Shown here: positions 8,316 to 18,473 of the stretch, in pieces | How the letters are laid out: each line of letters opens with the position of its first letter | Numbering within the stretch: the stretch's first letter is position 1 | Origin: Amnibacterium flavum | GTDB taxonomy: Bacteria > Actinomycetota > Actinomycetes > Actinomycetales > Microbacteriaceae | Direction of reading: 5' to 3' | DNA: 64,000 nt | Assembly (NCBI RefSeq): GCF_003097495.1 | Contig: NZ_QEOP01000004.1 | Location: 1 to 64,000, forward strand | Made by a program: the position numbers and the translations under genes | Notes under the pieces: model-generated | The model's input: only the letters and a program-made list of their open reading frames with translations | Told to the model about the DNA's origin: nothing | The model's database searches: none

Positions 8316-9103
8316 TGTTCGAGATCCGCACGCGCAGGGCCAAGATCGTCCTGCAGATCGTGATGACCCTGATCGTCATCCCCTTCGTCTTCCCGCTCTG
8401 GGTGATGGTCCAGGGCTCCCTGTCGGGACAGGGCTGGGAGAACTACGCGATCGTGCTGGCCGTGCCCGAGCTGCCGCAGTTCTTCCTCAACAGCATCCTC
8501 GTCGCCGCGGCGACCATCGCCATCGTGTACGTCTGCTCGATGCTCGCCGCATTCGGTTTCTCGAAGCTGCGAGTGCGGGGCAAGGAGATCTACTTCTGGA
8601 TGCTGATCCTGGCCCTCACCCTGCCCGAGGTCGTGCTCCTCACACCCCTGTTCGCCACGACGAGCTCGCTGGGCCTCTTCAACACGCCGTGGGCCGTCAT
8701 CCTGCCGATCGCGGCGCTGCAGATCCCGTTCGCGGTGCTCATCGCCCGCAACTTCGTGGACGGGATCCCGGACGAGCTGTTCGATGCGGCCCGCCTCGAC
8801 GGCGCGAGCACCTTCTCCGGCTTCCGTTACATCGTGGTGCCGCTGACCCGCCCGATCGTCGCCGCGATCTTCGTGCTCACCTTCATCGCGGCATGGAACA
8901 ACTACCTGCTGCCGCTGGTCTTCCTGCAGGACCTCAGCAGTCAGACGCTGACACTGCTGCCGCAGTTCTTCGTGGGTCGCTTCAGCGACGATCAGACGAA
9001 GGTGCTCGCGTCGGCGGTCATCAGCGCCCTGCCGGTGATCATCGCCTACCTGAGCCTGCAGCGTCTCTTCGAGCGCGGGCTGGCCGCGGGCGCCCTCAAG
9101 TGA
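8315..9103 (+). CDS. Sugar ABC transporter permease, MalG/UgpE type
   Basis: A 262-residue permease that pairs with the MalF-type subunit. It has six hydrophobic segments and an EAA loop (DAARLDGASTFSGFRYIVVP). The start is fixed by the one-base overlap with the upstream stop. It closes the operon and converges on a nitroreductase gene 58 bases away. A small hairpin (GTCGCA, four bases, TGCGAC at 9114-9129) in the gap may act as a weak terminator. Confidence 0.92.
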   Translation: MFEIRTRRAKIVLQIVMTLIVIPFVFPLWVMVQGSLSGQGWENYAIVLAVPELPQFFLNSILVAAATIAIVYVCSMLAAFGFSKLRVRGKEIYFWMLILALTLPEVVLLTPLFATTSSLGLFNTPWAVILPIAALQIPFAVLIARNFVDGIPDELFDAARLDGASTFSGFRYIVVPLTRPIVAAIFVLTFIAAWNNYLLPLVFLQDLSSQTLTLLPQFFVGRFSDDQTKVLASAVISALPVIIAYLSLQRLFERGLAAGALK

Positions 9104-9161
9104 CGAGGGTGGAGTCGCACAGATGCGACGCCGCCGGTTCGCCAGCGCGGGGCTCGGCCGA

Positions 9162-9686
9162 TCAGATCGAGCTGAGGTACTTCGTCGGGTCGACGGGGCG
9201 CTTCCCGCGAGCGTCCCGATACTTGGCGTGGATGCCGCCGACGTAGAGCCAGCCGAGCAGCTCCTCGTTCTTCTTCAGACCGTGCGCTTTGCGGACCGGT
9301 TTGCTGCGCGTCAGGTCGCCCGTGCGCCAGAACACGCCCCAACCGGCTTCATCGAGCAGCAGGCTCAGAAGATGGGCCACACCTGCCGCGGTGGCGTCCT
9401 GCTCCCACTCGGGGACCTTCGACTTCTGCCGGGATGCGACGACGGCGATGAGGAGAGAGGCACGGAAGGGCTTATCGGACGGCTTCTTCGATCCATCGGC
9501 CTTGCCGAGAGCCTTGCCGAGCTTCGCGCGGCCCTCCCCGCGGATCTCGATCAGACGCCACGGGCGCAACGAGGAGTGATCTGCGACTCTCGACGCCGCC
9601 GCCACGAACGGCAGCAGCTGCTCGTGCGTCGGCGCCTCGGGCGTGACAGAGGAGTGGGAGCGCCGCGCGAGCGCAGCGCGCATCAC
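9162..9686 (-). CDS. Nitroreductase family protein
   Basis: A 174-residue FMN-type nitroreductase. ADHSSLRPWRLIEI near residue 35 is the conserved FMN- and substrate-contact segment, and GAGVFWRTG-like sequence (AGWGVFWRTG) follows in the C-terminal half. It would reduce quinones or nitro compounds with NAD(P)H. The start is GTG 9684-9686, directly followed by an in-frame ATG; both lie about 15 bases after the msrB stop, so the gene is probably the second cistron of an msrB operon, which fits a redox-stress role. Confidence 0.83.
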   Translation of the reverse strand: MMRAALARRSHSSVTPEAPTHEQLLPFVAAASRVADHSSLRPWRLIEIRGEGRAKLGKALGKADGSKKPSDKPFRASLLIAVVASRQKSKVPEWEQDATAAGVAHLLSLLLDEAGWGVFWRTGDLTRSKPVRKAHGLKKNEELLGWLYVGGIHAKYRDARGKRPVDPTKYLSSI

Positions 9687-9700
9687 CGCGTCGGAGGCGA

Positions 9701-10102
9701 TCAGTCCTTCTCCTCGAACTCGAGCGAGATGGAGTTCATGCAGTAGCGCTCGCCCGTGGGGGTCTGCGGGGCGTCATCGAACAGGTGACCCAGGTGCGAG
9801 CCGCAGGCGCCGCAGAGGACCTCGGTGCGCACCATGCCGAGGGTGCTGTCGCGCTCGAGCTTGACCGCGTCGTCGCTGACCGGCTCGTAGAAGCTCGGCC
9901 AGCCGGAGCCGGAGTCGAACTTCGTCGTGCTGCGGAACAGCTCGGCATTGCAGGCCTTGCAGCGGTACACGCCGTCGCGCTTCTCGTCGAGCAGTGCCCC
10001 GGTCCACGGGCGCTCGGTCGCAGCCTGGCGCAGCACCTTGAACTCGGTGGGGCTGAGCTCGGAGCGCCACTGGTCGTCGGTCTTGTCAACCTTGTAGGTC
10101 AC
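9701..10102 (-). CDS. msrB: Peptide-methionine (R)-S-oxide reductase MsrB
   Basis: A 133-residue enzyme that reduces methionine-R-sulfoxide in proteins. Two zinc-binding CxxC pairs (CKAC and CGAC), the SGSGWPSFYEPV core and the catalytic cysteine in RYCMN are all present. GTG 10100-10102 is chosen because GAGGAG lies about five bases upstream; the open frame continues 50 codons further but with low-complexity sequence. It heads a two-gene operon with the nitroreductase. Confidence 0.95.
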   Translation of the reverse strand: MTYKVDKTDDQWRSELSPTEFKVLRQAATERPWTGALLDEKRDGVYRCKACNAELFRSTTKFDSGSGWPSFYEPVSDDAVKLERDSTLGMVRTEVLCGACGSHLGHLFDDAPQTPTGERYCMNSISLEFEEKD

Positions 10103-10250
10103 GTCTTCTCCTCGGGTCGGATCGATTGTAGGGGCGGCCGACTGGGGGTCTTCGGAGTGCGCAGCTGAGGATCCCGCCCCGCCGGTCTGTCGGGTGCGCC
10201 GAGTGCCGCTGTCGTTCCTAGACTCGGAAGGCGAGCGGAGGGCGGTGGAC

Positions 10251-10640
10251 ATGGCCGAGCAGGATCCCCTCTTCGACCTCGCCCCCGATCACCGGGCGGA
10301 CGCGGACGACGATTCGATCGCCCATCCCGACGCGGGCCACGACCCGGCGCCCGGCCCCGACGCAGACCGGACGGATACGTCCGGGCTCAGCGAACGAGAC
10401 CTCGCCGTGCTCGCATTCGAGCGCACCTGGTGGCGTCACGCCGGCGCGAAGGAGGAAGCGATCCGCGGATCGTTCTCCATCTCTCCCGCCCGTTACTACC
10501 AGCTGGTCGACTCGCTCATCGATCGGCCGGAGGCTCTGCGGCACGACCCGATGCTCATCGGGCGGCTGCAGCGTCTCCGCGAGAGCAGGGTTGCCCGACG
10601 CGCGGCGCGTGCAGAGCTCCGCAGACCATCCGGCCGTTAG
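10251..10640 (+). CDS. DUF3263 domain-containing protein
   Basis: A 129-residue protein: an acidic, disordered N-terminal third, then the DUF3263 domain (LSERDLAVLAFERTWWRHAGAKEEAIR...RYYQLVDSLID) and a basic C-terminus. The domain looks like a helical DNA-binding fold and is confined to Actinobacteria; its role is not established. It is commonly followed by a LytR C-terminal-domain protein, as here, 38 bases downstream. ATG 10251 with upstream GGAGGG is preferred over the in-frame start at 10194. Confidence 0.85.
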   Translation: MAEQDPLFDLAPDHRADADDDSIAHPDAGHDPAPGPDADRTDTSGLSERDLAVLAFERTWWRHAGAKEEAIRGSFSISPARYYQLVDSLIDRPEALRHDPMLIGRLQRLRESRVARRAARAELRRPSGR

Positions 10641-10678
10641 TGTCGAGTGCGCTTGCCGCTCGACCCCGCTGAGGAGCC

Positions 10679-11230
10679 ATGCCCACATTTCCGCCTGACC
10701 GCTTCGACGAGGCGCCGGCTGATCTGCATCGGGTCGGTGCGCATCGAGCGCCCAAGCGACGGGGACGCGGCTGGATCGCATTCGCCTGGGCGGCGCTCGC
10801 GACGGGCCTGATCGTGGCCATCAGCGTCGTCGGAATGTTCATCATCAACGACAACGTCTCGTTCGAGAACCCGTTCGGCGGTGCGTCGACCCCGATCCCG
10901 ACCGAGACACCGATCCCGACGATCGAGCCCACCGTCGACCCCGCTGCCAACGTGGTCGTCCTCAACGGCACGCTCACCGACGGGCTGGCGAACTCGGTCG
11001 GCGATCTGCTCGTCTCCCGGGGCTGGACGGTCGCCACCCGCGGGAACGCCTCGGCCTCCGATGTGGCGACGACCACCGTGTACTACAGCGACCCGTCCCA
11101 GGAGGGTGCCGCGAAGGGCATCATCCAGTCGCTCGGGGTGGGCTCGATCGCTCTCTCGGACGCCTTCGTCGTCCCCGATCAGGTGCGTCTGGTCGTCGTC
11201 GTGGGGGCCGACTACCCGCTTCCTCAGTAG
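10679..11230 (+). CDS. LytR C-terminal domain membrane protein
   Basis: A 183-residue protein with one membrane helix (about 32-56), a Thr/Pro-rich extracytoplasmic linker (about 66-84) and a C-terminal LytR_C domain (about 87-180, VVVLNGTLTDGLANSVGDLLVSRGW). The domain is found alone or at the end of wall-polymer ligases and is thought to work at the cell surface. It probably forms an operon with the DUF3263 gene. Confidence 0.87.
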   Translation: MPTFPPDRFDEAPADLHRVGAHRAPKRRGRGWIAFAWAALATGLIVAISVVGMFIINDNVSFENPFGGASTPIPTETPIPTIEPTVDPAANVVVLNGTLTDGLANSVGDLLVSRGWTVATRGNASASDVATTTVYYSDPSQEGAAKGIIQSLGVGSIALSDAFVVPDQVRLVVVVGADYPLPQ

Positions 11231-11336
11231 TCGTCGAGGCGAGGGTTCGGACGCTGGTACATGTCGCCGATGTTTCCGACTCGTTTAATGTTCCGATCAA
11301 TGGGGCGCAGGGGGCCGGAATTGCTGTCATCCCCAT

Positions 11337-11365
11337 GTTTCCGGGGCTGAGCGCTCCGCTACTAT
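11337..11365 (+). promoter_or_regulatory. Probable promoter and long leader of the cold-shock gene
   Basis: A -10 box TACTAT at 11360-11365 has a weak -35 (GTTTCC at 11337) 17 bases upstream. Transcription from here would give a leader of about 146 bases before the cspA ATG, as is typical of cold-shock mRNAs that fold differently at low temperature. The rest of 11231-11518 shows no gene. Confidence 0.45.
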
Positions 11366-11518
11366 CGCGGAACGGTCGGTCGTCCAGCCGCCCCGCAGCT
11401 CGCCACAGTGCGGTCGACAGGGGCAACCGGACGATGCAGACGGAGCACCTCAGCCGTGTGCACCGACCGGGGGTTGGCCACACGGCCGCCCGGTCGGCAC
11501 AGCACACGGGAGTTACAC

Positions 11519-11722
11519 ATGGCGCGAGGAACCGTCAAATGGTTCAACGCTGAAAAGGGCTACGGCTTCATCACGGTCGACGACGGGAGTCAGGACGTCT
11601 TCGTCCACTACTCCGCCATCGACATGGCGGGCTACAAGTCCCTCGAAGAAGGCCAGCAGGTCGTCTTCGAGGTCGGCACCGGTTCGAAGGGGCCCCAGGC
11701 GGAATCGGTCAAGCTCGCCTGA
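11519..11722 (+). CDS. cspA: Cold shock protein CspA family
   Basis: A 67-residue cold-shock domain. Both RNA-binding motifs are intact: KGYGFI (RNP1) and VFVHYSAI (RNP2). It is a single-stranded nucleic-acid chaperone that melts mRNA structure. GGGAG lies upstream of the ATG and the gene has a long leader and its own terminator, so it is probably monocistronic. Confidence 0.96.
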   Translation: MARGTVKWFNAEKGYGFITVDDGSQDVFVHYSAIDMAGYKSLEEGQQVVFEVGTGSKGPQAESVKLA

Positions 11723-11749
11723 CACACCGAATCTCCGCCCCGCCCACCG

Positions 11750-11785
11750 CTAACGCCGTCCGTCGTCCGGGCGGCGTTAGTGTTT
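11750..11785 (+). terminator. Rho-independent terminator after cspA
   Basis: CTAACGCCGTCC and GGGCGGCGTTAG form a 12-bp stem with one G-U pair, followed by TGTTT. Confidence 0.8.
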
Positions 11786-11790
11786 GCCGC

Positions 11791-12849
11791 GTGAGCAGGG
11801 GGCGGGGGGCGTCGAGGGCGCTTCGGCGCGCATCCGCAGCCGGCGCACTGCTCGTCGTGGTCGGCCTCGCCGGATGCGCGATCCCGCGTGTTCAGGCCGC
11901 GGCTCCGGTGCCCGAGCCGACGCCGACCTACACATCCGTATTCGAGCCCGCACCGGCTACCCAGCTGGCACCGCTGCGAGGCGCCACCGTCCCGCTCGGC
12001 TCGCTGGCCCACGCATCGATCGCCGCGAAGATCGACAATCACGAAGAGGCGCGCCCCCAGTACGGTCTGGATCGCGCCGACATCGTCTTCGAGGAGCTCG
12101 TCGAGGGCGGTCTGACCCGCTACGTGGCCGTCTGGCAGTCGAACGTGCCCGACCTCATCGGTCCGGTTCGATCCATCCGTCCCATGGACCCCGACATCAT
12201 CTCCCCGTTCGGCGGCATCGTCGCCTACTCGGGCGGCCAGGAGATCTTCGTCGACATGATGGAGGACACGGTCGTCTACAACGCGATCCACGGCAACAGC
12301 GACACCGACGACACCTTCTACCGCACCGATGAGAAGGAGTCGCCGCACGACGTGGTCGTGAAGGCGCCCGAGGTGATCGGCCAGCACTCCGACCTCGCCG
12401 CACCCGCCCAGCAGTTCGCCTACTCCTACGATGTCGCGTCCTCGACGGCGGCCAAGGAGGGCACGCCCACCTCCCGCATCGACTCGACCTTCTCGGGGGA
12501 GCGGTACCCCCACTGGCAGTGGGACGCCGGCCGCAGCCAGTATCTGCGCAACCAGGAGGGCGCACCCGACTACGACTCGGCGGGTGTGCAGCTCGGAGCG
12601 ACCAATCTCGTGGTCCTGCGCGTCGGCATCGACTGGACCTACGGCTACGTCCCGAGGACCGTCATGGTCGGGTCGGGCGAGGCGTGGGTCTCGACCGGCG
12701 GCGGCACCATCCACGCGACCTGGTCGAAGGCCGATCGCGGAGCCCCGATCCGCCTCGTCGACGACCGCGGAGTCGTCGTCCGGCTGGCCCCCGGCAACAC
12801 CTGGGTCGAGCTCATTCCCGACACCGGTTCCGTTACGCTCACGCCGTAA
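11791..12849 (+). CDS. DUF3048 domain-containing lipoprotein (YerB-like)
   Basis: A 352-residue lipoprotein. Lipobox GLAGC, then a Pro/Thr-rich linker, then the two-part DUF3048 domain (IDNHEEARPQYGLDRADIVFEE; GPVRSIRP). YerB-like proteins are surface proteins of unknown biochemical function. The GTG start directly follows the cspA terminator. The next gene is groEL, about 120 bases downstream, separated by a promoter and the CIRCE operator. Confidence 0.9.
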   Translation: MSRGRGASRALRRASAAGALLVVVGLAGCAIPRVQAAAPVPEPTPTYTSVFEPAPATQLAPLRGATVPLGSLAHASIAAKIDNHEEARPQYGLDRADIVFEELVEGGLTRYVAVWQSNVPDLIGPVRSIRPMDPDIISPFGGIVAYSGGQEIFVDMMEDTVVYNAIHGNSDTDDTFYRTDEKESPHDVVVKAPEVIGQHSDLAAPAQQFAYSYDVASSTAAKEGTPTSRIDSTFSGERYPHWQWDAGRSQYLRNQEGAPDYDSAGVQLGATNLVVLRVGIDWTYGYVPRTVMVGSGEAWVSTGGGTIHATWSKADRGAPIRLVDDRGVVVRLAPGNTWVELIPDTGSVTLTP

Positions 12850-12868
12850 TCGACGCCCCGCGCTCACC

Positions 12869-12927
12869 TTGCACTCTCGGGTGCCGACTGCCAAGATTGA
12901 TTAGCACTCGCTCTAGCTGAGTGCCAA
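12869..12927 (+). promoter_or_regulatory. groEL promoter with CIRCE operator (HrcA binding site)
   Basis: TTAGCACTC, nine bases, GAGTGCCAA at 12901-12927 matches the CIRCE consensus at 17 of 18 arm bases. A -35-like TTGCAC (12869-12874) and weak -10 AAGATT (12893-12898) lie just upstream, so HrcA bound here would block groEL transcription until heat stress. Confidence 0.9.
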
Positions 12928-12934
12928 CCAATAG

Positions 12935-14602
<1,668 letters not shown>

Positions 14603-14718
14603 TCGCCCTGACGCGTAAGCGTCACAGCGATCAACGCTGAGGAGCGTGGCACGCTTGCCGCGCGTCTCGAAGCGTAGAGGTTCGGTACCGCTCCGGACCT
14701 GAAGTCCCGCAGGTAGCA

Positions 14719-14757
14719 CGAAGGGCCGGTTCCCCACGGGGGACCGGCCCTTCGTCG
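14719..14757. terminator. Bidirectional terminator between groEL and the WXG100 gene
   Basis: A 17-bp near-perfect hairpin (CGAAGGGCCGGTTCCCC against its complement, one G-U) followed by TCGTT, centred between convergent genes. Confidence 0.85.
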
Positions 14758-14772
14758 TTCCCGGTGTTCTGG

Positions 14773-15066
14773 TCAGCGCACCGCGAACAGTCGCGCGTTC
14801 GCCTGCTCGACGTCGAGGTACTGGCGGCCGGCGGCACCGAGCGCCTGATTGATGGCGGTGATGCTCTCCTCGACCCGCTGCTGGGTTGCTCTCCAATCGG
14901 CTGCCACGCTCTGGAACGCGAGAGATGCCTCACCACCCCAGCTGCTCTGCAAGCCGGTGAGCTGACTCATCAGGGCTGCGGCGTCGGCTTGGATGCGGGC
15001 GATGGTGCTGGCGGTCGACGCCTGGGCGGCGAGGACGGCTTCGCTGTCTACGGTGAATCTGGGCAT
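14773..15066 (-). CDS. WXG100 family (ESAT-6-like) protein
   Basis: A 97-residue helical-hairpin protein with the WGG turn (SSWGGEA, about residue 43). WXG100 proteins dimerise and are exported by type VII secretion, either as effectors or as partners of larger toxins. No EssC/EccC ATPase or LXG toxin lies nearby, so its secretion machinery must be elsewhere. GGGAG lies before the ATG. Confidence 0.9.
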   Translation of the reverse strand: MPRFTVDSEAVLAAQASTASTIARIQADAAALMSQLTGLQSSWGGEASLAFQSVAADWRATQQRVEESITAINQALGAAGRQYLDVEQANARLFAVR

Positions 15067-15132
15067 GGGGTGGCTCCCGTCTCGAGGTTGTGGTCGAGAC
15101 GGTACGCCGAAGGCGACCGTGTCCGGGGCCTG

Positions 15133-16899
15133 TCAGGCCTGGTCGGGGAGAGTTCCCTCTGCCGGTTCGCTGGGGAGGACCAGGGGGAGACGCACACGGA
15201 AGGTCGCGCCGCCGCCGGGCGTCTCGTCGACCTCGACCGTGCCGCGGTGTGCGCTGACGATCGCGGAGACGATGGCGAGGCCGAGTCCGCTGCCGCCGGT
15301 GTCGCGCGTGCGCGACGAATCCGCTCGCCAGAACCGCTGGAAGATCTTCTCGCGGACCTGGCGCGGAATGCCCTCGCCGTGGTCGACGACCTCGAGGGTC
15401 GCGATGCGCTTCTGCGCGTTGGCGCGAACGACGATCTCGATCGGGGTCTCGACCGGGGTGAAGCGTGTGGCGTTGCCGAGCAGGTTGGTGAGCACCTGAC
15501 GGATCTTGTTCTCCTCGCCCATCACGATCGCGTGCGCACGGGCGTTCTGGGATGCGTTCTCGGGGGCGACCACGAGCACGTCCATAGGGCCGCGTTCGCG
15601 GGCACGGCGACGGAGTCGGGCGAGTTGTGTTCGGCTGAAGGCGATCGGACCGGTGACGGTCGCGTTGCGGATCTGACGCCGGAGATTGGTTCGGGGGAGT
15701 GTGCTGGAGGCCCGCTCATCGCCCTCGACCGACGGAGTCCGGTCAGCCGGACTCGACGCGTAGTCGGCCTCGCCGAAGGCCAGGGCGAGATCCTCGTCGT
15801 CGAAGAGCGATTCGGCATCGAGGTCGCTGTCGGTGACGACGCTGACGACCCGTCCCGGTGACGACGCCATCGCGTCGAGGGCCGCGTCCTTCGCGAGGGG
15901 GAGCAGGTCCACCTCCATCAGCTGGAGCGGCTTGGTCTCGTCGAGTCGCGCGAGCTCGAGCAGATCGGCGACGAGCCCGCCCATGCGGACCGCCTCCTTC
16001 TCGATGCGCTCCATCGCCTGCCCGACCTCTTCAGGTGTCTGGAGGGCGCCCATCCGGTACAGCTCCGCGTATCCGCGCACGGACACGAGGGGCGTGCGCA
16101 GCTCGTGGCTGGCATCACCGACGAAGCGGCGCATCTGCTCGATCGTGCGCGCGCGGTCGGACAGGGCCTTGTCGATGCGGTTGAGCATCGTGTTGAGGGA
16201 TCGGTTGAGCCGGCCGACCTCGGTGTTCGGTGTCGCCCCTTCGAGGCGCTGGCTGAAGTCGCCTTCGGCGATCGCCGCCGCCGTCTTCTCGACCTGCCGC
16301 AGCGGCCAGAATGCACCGGTCACGAGGAGACGGGTGATGAGAGCGCCCAGAGCCACGACGACGATGCCGAAGAGAAGGAACAGCGTGAACATGCGCGCGA
16401 TCGCCTTGTTCGTGCTGTCGAGGGGGAGCCCCACCACCAAGGAGTAGGTCGCGGACCCCTCGGGGAGGCTGATCGAGACCACGCGCCACTGACTGCTGCG
16501 GTCCTCGCTGTCGAGCGTGAACGGGGATCCGTCGGCGTCGAGCGTGCGCTCTTCGGTGACCGAGGAGGTGTCAGGCGGCGCCGTCGTGCCGATCTGCTCC
16601 GCGTTCGAGCTGTACAGGCCGCCGCCCGAGTCGACGATCGCCAGGTAGTAGCTGCTGAGTCCGCTGCTCCAGTAGGCCGGGAAGTCGTCCTCGTCCTCGA
16701 GATTCGACATCTGCTTCTCGGCCTGACCCGCGGCGGTCACGACCTGGTTGTCGAGTTCGTCGAAGAGGAACCCGCGCATCACGGTCAGGGTGCCGAAGCC
16801 CGAGATCACCAGCCCGAAGGTCAGGAGGAGAACGGTCACGCCGGTGATCTTGGTGCGCAGCGAGATGCCGTTCCACCACCTCATGACCGATTCGTGCAC
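15133..16899 (-). CDS. Sensor histidine kinase with long insert between HisKA and ATPase domains
   Basis: A 588-residue membrane kinase. Helix 1 (about 17-40), an extracytoplasmic sensor region (41-165), helix 2 (about 168-190), HAMP (about 190-245), HisKA with H265 in SHELRTP, and HATPase with N-box NLLGN (472-476), DHGEGIP and GGSGLGLAI. Between the HisKA and N-box lies an extra stretch (about 358-455), acidic then basic, absent from typical kinases. It would phosphorylate the response regulator encoded 52 bases upstream. GTG 16897-16899 is used; ATG 16882 is an alternative. Confidence 0.92.
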   Translation of the reverse strand: MHESVMRWWNGISLRTKITGVTVLLLTFGLVISGFGTLTVMRGFLFDELDNQVVTAAGQAEKQMSNLEDEDDFPAYWSSGLSSYYLAIVDSGGGLYSSNAEQIGTTAPPDTSSVTEERTLDADGSPFTLDSEDRSSQWRVVSISLPEGSATYSLVVGLPLDSTNKAIARMFTLFLLFGIVVVALGALITRLLVTGAFWPLRQVEKTAAAIAEGDFSQRLEGATPNTEVGRLNRSLNTMLNRIDKALSDRARTIEQMRRFVGDASHELRTPLVSVRGYAELYRMGALQTPEEVGQAMERIEKEAVRMGGLVADLLELARLDETKPLQLMEVDLLPLAKDAALDAMASSPGRVVSVVTDSDLDAESLFDDEDLALAFGEADYASSPADRTPSVEGDERASSTLPRTNLRRQIRNATVTGPIAFSRTQLARLRRRARERGPMDVLVVAPENASQNARAHAIVMGEENKIRQVLTNLLGNATRFTPVETPIEIVVRANAQKRIATLEVVDHGEGIPRQVREKIFQRFWRADSSRTRDTGGSGLGLAIVSAIVSAHRGTVEVDETPGGGATFRVRLPLVLPSEPAEGTLPDQA

Positions 16900-16951
16900 G
16901 GTGGAATTGTAGATGTCGGGGGTTGGATGCCTGCCGTGAACGGCGGGGAGA

Positions 16952-17644
16952 TCAGCCCTTGCTCGCCTTGAGCATGTACCCGAACCCGCGCTTCGTCTGG
17001 ATCATCGGCTCGGTCGAGTACTGATCGAGCTTGCGACGCAGGTATGAGATGTACGACTCGACGATGCCTGCATCGCCGTTGAAGTCGTACTCCCACACGT
17101 GATCGAGGATCTGCGCCTTCGACAGCACCCGGTTCGGGTTGAGCATGAGGTAGCGCAGCAGCTTGAACTCGGTGGGGCTCAGCTCGACGGACTCGGAGCC
17201 GATGGTCACCTCATGGGTGTCCTGGTCCATAGTGAGCTCGCCGGCGCGGATGATGGCATCCTCTTCCGCATGCATGGTGCGGCGGAGGATCGCCTTGATG
17301 CGCGCGACGATCTCGTCGAGGCTGAACGGCTTCGTGACGTAGTCATCGCCGCCGACGGTGAGGCCGGTGATCTTGTCCTCGGTGTCGTCCTTCGCGGTGA
17401 GGAAGAGGATCGGCGAGGTGTAGCCCGATGAGCGGAGACGCTTGGTGACGCCGAACCCGTTCATGTCGGGCAGCATCACGTCGAGGATTATGAGGTCGGG
17501 CTCCTCCTCGAGCACTGCGGAGATAGCGCCGGCACCGTTGCCCACTGCACGGACGGCGAATCCGGCGAACCGGAGACTCGTCGTGAGCAGATCGCGGATG
17601 TTGGGCTCGTCGTCAACTATGAGGATGCGGGGTCCATCGGCCAT
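16952..17644 (-). CDS. OmpR/PhoB-family response regulator
   Basis: A 230-residue regulator: receiver domain (1-120) with phospho-acceptor D55 in ILDVMLPD, conserved T and K (TAKDD, VTKPF), then a winged-helix DNA-binding domain (about 130-228). It resembles the PhoP/TcrA group of Actinobacteria. It is transcribed first and is followed by its cognate kinase. The regulon and signal are unknown. Confidence 0.95.
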   Translation of the reverse strand: MADGPRILIVDDEPNIRDLLTTSLRFAGFAVRAVGNGAGAISAVLEEEPDLIILDVMLPDMNGFGVTKRLRSSGYTSPILFLTAKDDTEDKITGLTVGGDDYVTKPFSLDEIVARIKAILRRTMHAEEDAIIRAGELTMDQDTHEVTIGSESVELSPTEFKLLRYLMLNPNRVLSKAQILDHVWEYDFNGDAGIVESYISYLRRKLDQYSTEPMIQTKRGFGYMLKASKG

Positions 17645-17733
17645 GCCTCATTATCTGCACGTATCCTGAGTACAGTCTGAGAGCGGAACGAGTGGGGCCG
17701 GAGTCCCCGCTCGTCGAATGCGAAGAACGGACC

Positions 17734-17982
17734 TCAGCGCGAGCGGCGGCGAATGTTGATGATCAGCACCGCGATGATGAGCACGATGCAGACGGGCAGT
17801 CCGATCACCGGGAAGACCAGGATGGTCGGCCACGGTGCGACGGTCAGATCCGTCACTCCGAGTGCGGGCGCCGCGATCAGCGCGATGAACGACAGGGCGC
17901 AGAGACCGAAGATCGCCACCGACATGAAGGTCAGCACCCGCTGCGCTCGGGAAGTCTCATTGTTCTGCTGAGGGGCCGACAT
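17734..17982 (-). CDS. Small two-helix membrane protein
   Basis: An 82-residue protein with two hydrophobic segments (about 14-42 and 49-76) and a basic RRRSR end. Close relatives are widespread in Microbacteriaceae as uncharacterised membrane proteins, sometimes mislabelled as multidrug transporter components. It is separated from the response regulator by about 90 bases and may be co-transcribed with it. No function can be assigned. Confidence 0.75.
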   Translation of the reverse strand: MSAPQQNNETSRAQRVLTFMSVAIFGLCALSFIALIAAPALGVTDLTVAPWPTILVFPVIGLPVCIVLIIAVLIINIRRRSR

Positions 17983-18089
17983 GGATAAGAGAGTATCGGC
18001 CGAAGTCGTCGACGCCGCAGCCCGTCTACAATTGGGGCCGCGTCCACCGTGTGGTGTCGATGCGAGATACAGGAAGTTAGGCAGGGGAT

Positions 18090-18473
18090 ATGCCCACCGG
18101 CAAAGTGAAGTTCTTCGACGAGGAGAAGGGTTTCGGGTTCATCAGCGGCGATGACGGCAGCGAAGTCTTCCTCCATGTGTCGGCCCTGCCCTCGGGAGTG
18201 ACGTCGGTCAAGCCCGGGACCAAGCTCGAGTTCGGCGTGGCCGACGGCAAGCGGGGGCTCCAGGCGCTCAGTGCGCGGATCCTGCAGGCTCCGCCGAGCC
18301 TCAGCAAGGCGGCCCGCAAGCCTGCCGACGACATGGCGATCATTGTCGAGGACCTCGTCAAGCTCCTCGACGGCGTCGGTACCGCACTCAAGCGCGGCCG
18401 TTACCCCGATGGGCCCAACGCGAAGAAGATTGCGGCCATGCTGCGCCGCGTTGCGGACGAGATGGATGCGTGA
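18090..18473 (+). CDS. Cold-shock domain protein with helical C-terminal extension
   Basis: A 127-residue protein: an N-terminal cold-shock domain (1-66) with KGFGFI and VFLHVSAL, then a ~60-residue helical tail unlike short CspA proteins. This architecture is conserved in Actinobacteria and is paired with a DUF3027 gene, as here, where the two overlap by eight bases. It probably binds RNA; the tail may mediate contact with another protein. Confidence 0.92.
   Translation: MPTGKVKFFDEEKGFGFISGDDGSEVFLHVSALPSGVTSVKPGTKLEFGVADGKRGLQALSARILQAPPSLSKAARKPADDMAIIVEDLVKLLDGVGTALKRGRYPDGPNAKKIAAMLRRVADEMDA

Noticed and set aside
7478-9103. 541-codon frame extending the MalG-type permease upstream
   Set aside because: The added part is the MalF gene read in the wrong frame; TGATG coupling gives the true start at 8315.
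14773-15066. Type VII secretion locus
   Set aside because: Only one WXG100 gene is present, with no secretion ATPase or toxin partner next to it.
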